64,000 nucleotides of DNA, taken from Moniliella sp. 'wahieum' (taxonomy: Eukaryota; Basidiomycota; Moniliellomycetes; Moniliellales; Moniliellaceae). Location of the stretch: positions 1 to 64,000 of the forward strand of contig RSEE01000144.1 in assembly GCA_003971905.1 (NCBI GenBank), read 5' to 3'. The notes beneath the pieces were generated by a model. That model saw only the letters and a program-made list of their open reading frames with translations. It was not told where the DNA came from and searched no databases. Of this stretch, positions 55,369 through 64,000 are shown piece after piece; within the stretch, counting starts at the first letter, position 1, and every line of letters starts with the position of its first letter. The position numbers were made by a program, and so were the translations under genes.

Positions 55369-57143
55369 CAGGACACTACCTCGTTGCCCGCATGCTCCCC
55401 TATGCCCCATTTTGCCCTTTCTACTAATTACTGTGCCATCTTGCGCTGCCACATCTCCCCCACGGAGCACAGGTACCCGTCGTAGAGAGCCCCGCCCTGG
55501 CTATGTCTCCAAAACGTTCCTTCCTCGAGGAACCCCACCCTCCCCCTGTCGAAATCGACTGGACTACGTCTCTGTCATACATTCCGCTGCTCTTCCCGTA
55601 CCACTGGACAATGGTCGTTGTTTTATTGTGTTGGTACGAGACTGCTATATGACACAGCAATGCGAAGAGACCGCAACATATTAATATACTCTTTCTTGAG
55701 CACGCTCCATGGGGGGCACATCTGTTGCCCCACCTTCCATAATACAGCTAGTTTTGTCGACAAGCCTGCGGCCAAGGCTGTTGCGGAGAAACTGGAGAGC
55801 GTTATAACCGGATAACCCTCTCCTATAACTGAAGCTTTACGCCGAGAGGAAGGCCCTTCACAGTCCCTCCGAAACCCTGGGGTTACCCTGCACACAGGAG
55901 CTCTGCTGTTTTATATCAATTTCTCGCTTCTGTAATATGACTTTCCTTTTCTTGTTCTAGAGTTGGGCGCGGGCACTGGCTCGTTTGATACCGCTGTAGG
56001 TGTGGCGGATTGACAGAGATTGAACTACAGTCGCCACCACAAAGAGTCTGCACCCCCTCAAAATGAGAGAGGGCTATCATCTTATTCTCCAAGACCTCAA
56101 CTCATCCTACTACGGGTGTTGCCGCGGGTGTGACGCTGCAATATGCGTGGTCACACACAGTCCACCCCCCCACCCCTTGTCTGTCCCCTTGCCTCTCTGC
56201 GTATAGTGGTGTGGATTATAGAGGACAGGGACAGCAGTGCAATGTCGTGTGCGAAAGCCTTCATAGAAAAACAACGGTGAAGCACGAGTATGGGAGCGCT
56301 GAAGTACACTGTGAACTGTGACCCTGTGAGAGAGTGCCCACAGCTGATTGGCAGCCATCAGCTCTGCAATTTCTTGCGTGGCGCTGATTTCGAGACACAG
56401 AAATGCCGATGGGTGCGCGCGCACGATAGTCCCGGCGCGCCCTCCGTTCCAATTGGTATTATAATAGTGGCTGCGAGAGGGTTGGGCAATGGGGCAGACC
56501 GAGGGCCCGAGGCGGGCCGAGGAGCGGAGATGATGATGGTGCCCCCGTCTGGGTTGGACGTTGTGCTGTTGGGGGCGCAGAGAGGGAGAGGGGGAGGGAG
56601 GAAGTGTAGTGGCACAAAAAAAGAGAAGAGCGACAGTTTGAGTTGGCCTGCGGATGGCTTCCAATCAAATCACTGGGGCTGGGGGCTGTGTGGGAGCGGC
56701 GATAGGAGTGGGGCTGGGCAGCATAGCTGTCGCCTGGGCCTGTGTTTGGCTGGTTGCCTTTGCCCCCCCAAAGAGATCCCGGGAGTGATGCATGATGGAT
56801 GATCAGGATCGCCACCCGGTGTTATCCCCGCCAGGGCCGCTGCACGGAGGCAGTGTGGGGACAGCGGAATTAAGCATGCTGCCCGCCTGCTGCGGGCTGG
56901 GGCCCTCGCCTGCTGCTCCACCCTCGGGCACCGGCGGCGGCGGTGCGGCGTGTGCGCGTCCGCAGTATAAGCGAGAGGACCGCATTCAGCTTTCCGTACG
57001 GGCTCTGCTGATTCCCGTGGGGGCAGCTGGCATGTGCCGCACCAATCGTATAAATCCACCCGCCCACGTGGCGCCCAGCCCACCTGCCCCGCCCCCACAC
57101 CCTCCCTCCCGCACCCCCTCGTCTTCCCCGCCACCGCACCGCC
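55369..57143. other. Intergenic region before the ATP-citrate lyase gene
   Basis: No supported gene. The part at 55600-56300 is AT-richer. ATGCATGATGGATGATC-like repeats occur at 56788-56803. The last 150 bp form the ACL promoter. Confidence 0.4.
57049..57054 (+). promoter_or_regulatory. TATA box of the ATP-citrate lyase gene
   Basis: TATAAA 95 bp upstream of the ATG at 57144, followed by a C-rich leader. Confidence 0.55.
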
Positions 57144-60100
57144 ATGTCGTCCAAGGGTACGTCCGCCCCCCCCCTCCCCTCCCGCATTCACACTCACCCC
57201 GCCTTCTGCGCCCCCCGCCACCAGCCATCCGCGAGTTTGACGCCAAACTTCTCGTCAACTACTGGCTCCCGCGCGCCCCCATCTTCAGCGACCAGGTCGC
57301 TGTATCCCACTCCTTCCCCTCGCCTCCGCCCCAGGTCGCCCAAGTCGCATGGGACCCGGCCACCGGCGCCCTCACCCCCGACAACCAGCTCCCGTCCTGG
57401 GTCTTCCACTCCAAGCTCGTCGCCAAGCCCGACCAGTTGATCAAACGCCGCGGCAAGGCAGGCTTACTCAAGCTCAATGTCGACTGGCCCGCCGCCAAGC
57501 AATGGATTGCCGACCGGGCTGGCAAGCCTCAAAAGGTGCGTCTTGTTCTCTCTTTCTCTCTCGTGTCCTAATGCGAAGAGGGGTTCTGACACACACAATC
57601 CCCACCAACAGGTTGAGTCGGTCGTCGGTACTCTCAACAACTTTATCGTAGAGCCCCTCTTCCCCCACAAGCCCGAGGAGGAATACTATGTCTGCATCAA
57701 CTCCACTCGCGAGGGAGACCGCATCCTCTTTACTCATGAGGGGGCGTGGATGTGGGCGATGTCGATGCTAAGGCGCTTCAACTCCTTATTCCCGCCGACC
57801 CTCAGCTTCCTGTCCCCTCGCGGGAAGAATGGACATTGACCCTGCTCCCATTCGTGCCTGAAAGCAAGCAAGAGCTTCTTACCGACTTTCTCATTCGCCT
57901 TTATTCGGTCTATGTCGAGCTCCACTTTGCGTACCTCGAGATCAACCCCTTGGTTTGCACTTCCGACGGAACCATCGCTTACCTCGACATGGCTGCTAAA
58001 CTTGATCAGACGGCCGAGTTCCTTTGTGGCCCCAGCTGGGCCATAGCTCGTGACCCGGCCATCGTACTCGGAACTTCGACGGGCACCACCGTCAAGGGGG
58101 AGGAGCGAGGTCCACCCATGTTTTGGCCTGCTCCCTTTGGCCGTGACTTGACCAAGGAGGAGGCATACATTTCCAAGCTTGACTCGGGCACGGGAGCTTC
58201 GCTCAAGCTGACTGTGCTCAATGCCACTGGCCGCATCTGGACCATGGTGGCCGGAGGGGAGCGTCCGTGGTTTACGCGGATGCGATTGCCGCCCATGGCT
58301 TTGCTCATGAGTTGGCCAACTATGGCGAGTACTCGGGTGCACCGACGGAGACGCAAACGTACGAGTATGCGAGCACCTTGCTTGACTTGATGACCCGTGG
58401 CGTCCCGCATCCCGATGGAAAGATTCTCATTATCGGGGGCGGGATTGCCAACTTTACCAATGTTGCGGCCACGTTCAAGGGCATTATTCGTGCCCTGAAG
58501 GAGTACCAGCCCAATTTAATTGACCACCAGGTTCAAATCTTTGTGCGTCGCGGTGGCCCCAATTACCAAGAGGGGCTAAAGAACATGCGTCTTTTGGGCG
58601 ACAATTTGGGGGTGCCCATTGCCTCTTTGGTCCTGAGACCCACATTACCGATATTGTGCCCTTGGCTCTTGGTCTAAAGTCACTGGAGCAAGTTCAGCTC
58701 GGAATTCAAGCCGTCGAGCTCCCCACCAGCAAGCCGGCAGGAGGCAAAACCGTCTCGGAACCCAAGCCAGCCTCTTCCTCGGATTCGTCGCAGCACACTC
58801 GCTACGCTACGGTGCTGTCGCAAGCTGGTGCGGCAGCGACGTCGCGGCCCACCGGCCGTCGTACTGCCCCTTTGACGAAACGACCCGCTCCTTTGTCTAT
58901 GGCATGCAAGCCCGTGCCATCCAGGGAATGCTCGACTTTGACTTTAGCTGTGGCCGTGCTACCCGTCGGTGGCTGCCATGATCTACCCCTTTGGCGGTCA
59001 TCATCTCCAAAAGCTGTACTGGGGAACGAAGGAGACTGTGATTCCGGTCTACACTTCGTTGGCCGATGCCTGTGCCAAGCACCCAGATGTGGATGTGGTG
59101 GTGAATTTCGCGTCGTCGCGGTCGGTGTACAGCTCGTCGCTGGAGGTGTTTCAGTTTCCGCAGCTGCGAGCGCTGGCGCTGATTGCCGAGGGTGTGCCCG
59201 AGCGCTATGCACGTGAGATTCTCTGGCGGGCCAAAAAGTCGAACGTGCTGGTGATTGGTCCGGCCACCGTGGGCGGGATCAAGCCGGGGTGCTTCCGGAT
59301 TGGCAACAGTGGCGGGATGATGGACAACATTCTTACTTCCAAACTGTACCGTCCGGGCTCGGTGGGCTATGTGTCCAAGTCGGGCGGCATGTCCAACGAG
59401 CTCAACAACATTCTTGCTCTCACTACCAATGGTACCTACGAGGGCATTGCCATTGGTGGCGATCGGTACCCTTCCACCACGTTTATTGATCATCTGCTGC
59501 GATACGAGCAAGACCCAAAGTGCAAGCTTCTCCTTCTCCTCGGCGAGGTGGAGGTGAGGGTGGAGGAGTACCGAGTGATTGAAGCGGTGAAGCGGGGGCT
59601 GATCAAGAAGCCCATTGTGGCCTGGGCGATTGGAACGTGTGCAGACATGTTTACGACCGAGGTGCAGTTTGGTCATGCAGGTTCGATGGCCAACTCAAAG
59701 TTGGAGACGGCCGCGTCCAAGAATGCAGCGATGAAGGCAGCCGGGTTTATTGTGCCCGACACGTTTGAGGATTTGCCCAAGGTGCTACGAGCGACGTATG
59801 AGCGTCTGGTCACCCAGGGCAGTATTGTGCCCGCACCCGAGGCGCCGCCGCCCAACATCCCGCTCGACTACAACTGGGCGCGGGAGCTGGGCATGGTACG
59901 AAAGCCAGCCGCGTTCATCTCTACCATCTCGGACGAGCGCGGGGCCGAGCTGCGTTACGGTGGGATGCCCATCTCGGAGGTGATCAATTCGGGCATGGGG
60001 GTGGGTGGGGTGATCAGTCTGCTGTGGTTCAAGCGCCAGTTGCCAGAGGAGTGCACCAAGTTGATTGAGATGGCGGTGATGTTGTGTGCGGACCATGGTC

Positions 60101-60682
60101 CGGCCGTGTCGGGGCGATGAATACGATCATCACGACGCGTGCGGGCAAGGACTTGGTTTCGTCGCTGTGCTCGGGCCTGTTGACAATTGGGTCGCGGTTT
60201 GGGGGTGCGCTGGATGATGCGGCGATTGAGTTTTCCAAGGCGTTCGATGCCGACTTGACGCCGCGGAGTTTGTCGACTCGATGCGCAAGCAGCAGCGTCT
60301 TATCCCAGGGATTGGGCACAAGATCAAGTCGTTGCGCAACCCAGACCAACGGGTGGTGCTGGTGGTGGACTATGTGCAGAAACACTTGCGCTCGCACCGG
60401 CTGTTGGACTATGCGCTTCGTGTGCAGGAGGTGACGACGGCCAAGAAGGACACGCTCATCCTCAATGTGGATGGGGCGATTGCGGTGGCGATGGTGGACA
60501 TGTTGCGCGACTCGGGTGCGTTTACGGCGGACGAGGCGCAGGAGTACATTGATCTCAAGTTCCTCAATGGCCTGTTTATTGTGGCTCGGTCGATTGGGTT
60601 TGTGGGCCACCACTTGGACCAACGCCGGCTGCGCTCGGCGCTCTACCGCCACCCGGGCGAGGACATCTTCTACTTTTCCTAA
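57144..60682 (+). CDS. acl1: ATP-citrate lyase, single-chain form, frameshifted
   Basis: A cytosolic enzyme that makes acetyl-CoA and oxaloacetate from citrate, CoA and ATP for lipid synthesis and acetylation. Exon 1 is MSSK plus one base (57144-57156). Introns are 57157-57224 (GTACGT) and 57536-57611 (GTGCGT). The ATP-grasp half has [68 protein letters not shown] and [20 protein letters not shown]. Then come [20 protein letters not shown] and [15 protein letters not shown]. The CoA-ligase and lyase half has [37 protein letters not shown] and the phosphohistidine loop [14 protein letters not shown]. Last come [34 protein letters not shown] and [15 protein letters not shown]. Both halves are in one gene. 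G-run deletions break the frame at 57740, 58256 and 60111; others lie near 58630, 58830 and 60265. Confidence 0.95.
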
Positions 60683-61202
60683 GCAGCGATGGGGGGGGCG
60701 GGGGCGGTCTGGGTATGGCTGGGCCCGCGTGGTGAGGGGGAGGAGCAGAATGGGATCCGAAGCGTTCGAGTATGAGCTGCTGGCTATATAACTCTTCTCG
60801 ATCTTGGCCTCGATGCTCGGTGTGGATGGGGGATGGCATGAGGACAGACATAGTTGTTGGGCATATCCTGTCACGTGGCCGCGTTGTGACTTTGGTTTTG
60901 TCGGCTGCCCCACTTGGCACCACTCGGGGTTAGAGCGGCGCGGAGGCCGGCGCGGAGAGGCGGGGGGATGGGGTGTTCCGTGCATGCGAGGACGCGCCAT
61001 ATGGCCTAGGAGGCGCCACGGTGGGCAGGCGCGTGCAGCAGGCAGCGGATGGCGATGGGCATGGCGATGCAGGCGCGCAAGATGGCATGCGGCATGTGGG
61101 GGCACATGCGCACACATGGTCCGCTGCTTCCAGTCACATGTCACGCGTCACCAGTCACCGGCCCCAGCGCAGGCGACATGTGACAGCCCCCATCACACGT
61201 CC
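60683..61202. other. Intergenic region between the ACL and Sec7 genes
   Basis: Contains TATATAA at 60785-60791 and a GTCACGCGTCACCAGTCACC motif at 61140-61159, the same palindrome family as elsewhere in the window. No gene is visible. Confidence 0.4.
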
Positions 61203-64000
61203 ATGTCACCATCCCCTCGCCCTTCTCCGCTCTTGGGCAGCTGGCCAAATTGCAGGCTGCCAAGCCGCATGCCACGCCCATCCGTTTGCCACACCCCGTC
61301 TTCTCTTGCGGCTTCTCGTCTGTCGTCTTCTTCTCCGCCTCTCTCGGCTTCGCCTCCTTCTTGTTCCTCCTCCTCCGCCTCGTTCTTCTTCGCCCTCCGC
61401 TTCTTCTCAAGCCTCCTCTCCCTCTCCCCTCCATGGACGCCCCCGCGTCCCCCCGGGCGCGCACCCATCGACGCACGTGCCCATCCCGGCGCCGCCTCGC
61501 CCCTCCTCGACCTCGCCCCGTCTTGCTCGCCCCCACCTGTCCCCCTGTCCCCCACCCTCCTTGTCCCGCCCGACCTGCTCGCCCACCTGCCGCGCTCGCC
61601 CCTGCCCCCGCCGCGTGCTTCCCGCTCCTCTCGCGCCTCAGGCTCTCTGTCCTCGCCCCCGCTCACCCAAGACGCCGCACCAGCCGCTCCTTTTCCCACT
61701 GGACTCTGGGCACTGCCTGCACACCAGGCCCTGCCTCCACCTCTTCACGCGAGCAAACCGCATCCCCACCCGCCTCGGAGGACACTCCCGAGCCTGCGCC
61801 AGCCTCCACCTGCTCGACCTCCATCCCAGACCAGCATAGCTCACATTCGCTTCCCTCCCTGGCTCCTACCCTCTCTGCCGATCATGGCAGTCAGCCCAAC
61901 CGCGCTTCTCTCCCCTCCGCCCTTCCCACTTCCACTTCCGAACAGTGCCTCCCCCCCGCCTCGCCCCCGCCTCCGCCCTCGTCTTCGTCTCCCCCGCCCC
62001 ACCCGCCCCCCCCTCTGACGACCCCCACTGTACCAGACCTTGATCCGCTCGCGCGTGCCCAGCACGAAGCCCAGCTGGCCTGGGACGAAGACCCGGGCTT
62101 TATGCCACGGGAAGACCTGGTCCTATGGCTCGGCCGACGTGCCACTGCGGCCCACTCTGCTGCCGAGGTGGCCGCCGCTCAAACTGCCTACATGGCCCAT
62201 TTCGATTTCTCTCCACGATCGGGTGGACGAAGCACTACGAAAGCTCTGTGCCAAGCTGCTGCTCCGCGCTGAGACACAGGTACTGGAACGACGTGCTGCA
62301 AGCGTTTGCCGTGCGCTTTCTCACTGCCCACCCTGCTTCGGACCTGTACCGTTCCGAGAACAGGTCCACCACCTTGCGTTTAGCATTTTGCTCCTCAATA
62401 CTGATCTTCATGTGGCCGACTTGGGGGAACGGATGACGCGTCCCCAGTTTGTCCGCAACACGCTCTTGGCGCTGGAAGGTGACCAGGCCGCCTGTTCCTC
62501 TGACGCCGCGGTTCCCAGCGCCGCCACTACCGATTCGCTCGACGGTACGGTTGTCAAGACAAAAAAAGCGGGACGAGATGTGCGTGGGCAACGAGGATGG
62601 AGCGACTACTGAGGGTGCGTAGTTAGTTACCTGTCGCTCCTTCTTGGCGTTTTGTATGGTGTTGACCTTGTGGTTGGATTGTGAACAGGATATCTACACG
62701 GCCTTGCGGTCCGAGCCCATCCACCTGCCTTCGTGGTGCGGCGATGTACTTGGTGCCCCTTCGCCCGACCCAAACAAACACTTCGCCCGACGAAGCAGTA
62801 TCCGCGGCCTGCCTTCGCTTTTGACGCCTAACGCACCCAGTCGACGCTGGTCAGAGTCCGGGTTAGATGCGCGGTCGGCGGGACACGAGCAAGGGCCTGT
62901 TGGGTTTGTTTCCTCCTCACCCAGACCAGTATTCCCGAAGAGCAGGATGCCAGCGTCACGGGCCAAAAACCGATCCCCGATTCGGAACTGGGCGCTGGCT
63001 GTGCGCCCTGGGCCAAGGAGGGCCGGCTGAGCCCAAGTTGATGGTCCCGGGCAAACGAGGCAAAGATAAAGCGTGGACCGAAGTGTTTGCGGTTGTGCAT
63101 GCTCCGGTGTCCTGTCCTTTTTCACCTTGCATCTTCCCTGTCCCCGCCACCACCGCTGTTGGCGGTGGCAACTGGGCGCTTAGTGCGGAACTGGTGGATG
63201 AGGTGCTGCAACAGACTGTAGCCCAGCCGGTACCGCCTCCTGGGCTGAGCCGTGCTCGACCCATGTCGTCGCCCTGCACGTGCCTGGCACCGGAGCATGT
63301 ACCTCCAAACATCGCATGAAGGTCTAGTGACGGAATGGTGTACGACCCTCAACTATTGGGCTGCCCGCGCGTCCCAGTCGCCCCTTGCGGCCGGGGTGAC
63401 GAGCGTCGATTACGGGTGGAACGTTGCTGGACCCCATTCCCCCCCCCGGCTACCCCTCTACCACTGCTACCACGGCTACCACGGCTAGTACGGCTACCAC
63501 GGGGAAGAAATGGAGAGAAGATGCTCTGCCACCCCAACTCCAGCAGTCCCGCCGACCCAACGCAGCGTGCCAATGTCTCTGTCGGTATCGGACTCGAGCT
63601 CCTCTGCATCGCTCCTCGGGCACCTCAAGCCCTCCACCACGCACACTTCGCTTACTCCCTCGGAGGAGGAGGCGCTGAGTGGGCCACCGGAGATGGTTCG
63701 TTCCTTTTCACTCGGTGTCGGTGCCCCCCGCGCCGAGGGTTATGACCCTGGGGTGGGGAAAGGCGTTGCGCGGGTTGGGTTCGCGCGTGGCCGGGACCGA
63801 AGCCGGCCCGGCTGCCGTGGAGTTTACTGCAGTAGGGTCGAAACTGGCCCGGGGTCGCGCTCCTCCTTCGCCCCTCTTCCCTACGCCTGTGCCGAGCCCC
63901 GCCGCACGGCAAGGCGTATGCATCGGAACACATTGCGTTGGGCACGTGGTCCCCTCCCCCTCCGCCGTTGGGACGATCGAGCTTATCGGAGCAAGAGCAG
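61203..64000 (+). CDS. Sec7-PH Arf GEF (Yel1/EFA6-like), 3' end outside window
   Basis: An activator of Arf GTPases at the plasma membrane. A long Pro/Ser/Ala-rich N-terminus (start perhaps 61203, MSPSPRPSPLLGSWP) changes frame near 61760. The Sec7 domain begins at about 62090: DPGFMPREDLVLWLGRR, YMAHFDFS, RVDEALRKLCAKLLLRAETQ with the glutamic-finger Glu, then VLQAFAVRFLTAHPASDLYR, HHLAFSILLLNTDLHVADLG and MTRPQFVRNTLLALEG. An intron at 62615-62688 (GTGCGT...AACAG) joins to DIYTALRSEPIHLP. The PH region has KAWTEVFAVVHAPV and, after slips, VTEWCTTLNYWAARASQSPL and GVTSVDYGWNV, typical of the fungal Sec7-PH family. Frameshifts are frequent. Confidence 0.8.

Noticed and set aside
55800-56060. 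Possible snRNA/snoRNA in the AT-richer stretch
   Set aside because: No match by eye to U1, U2, U4, U5, U6, U3 or 5S signatures and no box C/D or H/ACA arrangement was found.
57144-60682. ATP-citrate lyase as a pseudogene
   Set aside because: All active-site regions are intact and substitutions look conservative; only one-base length errors in G runs and a few other indels disturb the frame.
1-64000. Programmed ribosomal frameshifting as the cause of split genes
   Set aside because: Breaks differ in sequence and direction, sit mostly in short homopolymers, and affect unrelated housekeeping genes; no common slip site was found.
1-64000. tRNA genes, rRNA genes and CRISPR arrays
   Set aside because: I looked by eye for B-box-like GGTTCRANTCC motifs in tRNA context, 5S-like sequence and spaced direct repeats and found none; a tRNAscan run would be decisive.

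Overview
This is nuclear DNA of a fungus, most likely a GC-rich basidiomycete and tentatively Ustilaginomycotina. Spliceosomal introns are short (about 65-195 nt). Most carry an unusual 5' splice site GTRCGT, followed by TACTAAC/CTAAC-like branch sites and YAG acceptors. ATP-citrate lyase is a single fused polypeptide, as in basidiomycetes and animals, rather than the two-subunit form of ascomycetes. No bacterial, organellar or viral gene block was seen.

Layout: 1-2059 CCCH zinc-finger protein (+, cut by the left edge); 2904-5302 hypothetical (-); 6121-7768 tRNA-dihydrouridine synthase Dus2 (-); 8581-9897 single-pass membrane protein (-); 9898-13483 gene-poor; 13484-14899 Gfo/Idh/MocA oxidoreductase (+); 15384-15965 LTR-like element between 58-bp direct repeats; 16626-17209 ribosomal protein eS7 (-); 17765-18334 small double zinc-knuckle protein (+); 19956-21312 secreted GH128-type glycosidase (+); 22480-23383 putatively N-myristoylated disordered protein (+); 23984-26835 transportin/Kap104 (+); 27307-30510 Nop4/RBM28 nucleolar protein (+); 30691-32705 Zn2Cys6 regulator (-), divergent from tryptophanyl-tRNA synthetase 32894-34476 (+); 34579-36506 Kre6/Skn1 GH16 glucan-synthesis protein (-), divergent from an FGGY kinase 37536-39313 (+); 39365-40364 Cwc15 (-), divergent from a TFIIIC-subunit-6-like protein 40635-41622 (+); 41623-45194 gene-poor; three poorly defined genes 45195-48469; 50386-53671 Rho GEF with DH-PH-CNH (-); 53828-54333 unknown small protein (-); 55132-55368 isolated Ded1-like RGG tail; 57144-60682 ATP-citrate lyase (+); 61203-64000 Sec7-PH Arf GEF (+, cut by the right edge).

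The genes are mainly housekeeping: translation (eS7, TrpRS, Dus2, Nop4), splicing, Pol III transcription, nuclear import, acetyl-CoA supply, and wall growth and polarity (GH16, GH128, Rho GEF, Arf GEF). There is no obvious gene cluster.

The dominant oddity is that most long conserved genes are interrupted by one- or two-base indels, usually in short homopolymers. Protein similarity continues in another frame right after each break. Spans below therefore cover several reading frames. I read this as consensus sequence error rather than pseudogenes. The intergenic DNA is rich in short palindromic tandem motifs and microsatellites. I did not find a convincing new multi-gene system. The best leads are the LTR-like element with 58-bp flanking repeats, the splice-site bias, the isolated helicase tail, an inverted-repeat element at 42541-42656, and recurrent intergenic palindromes.
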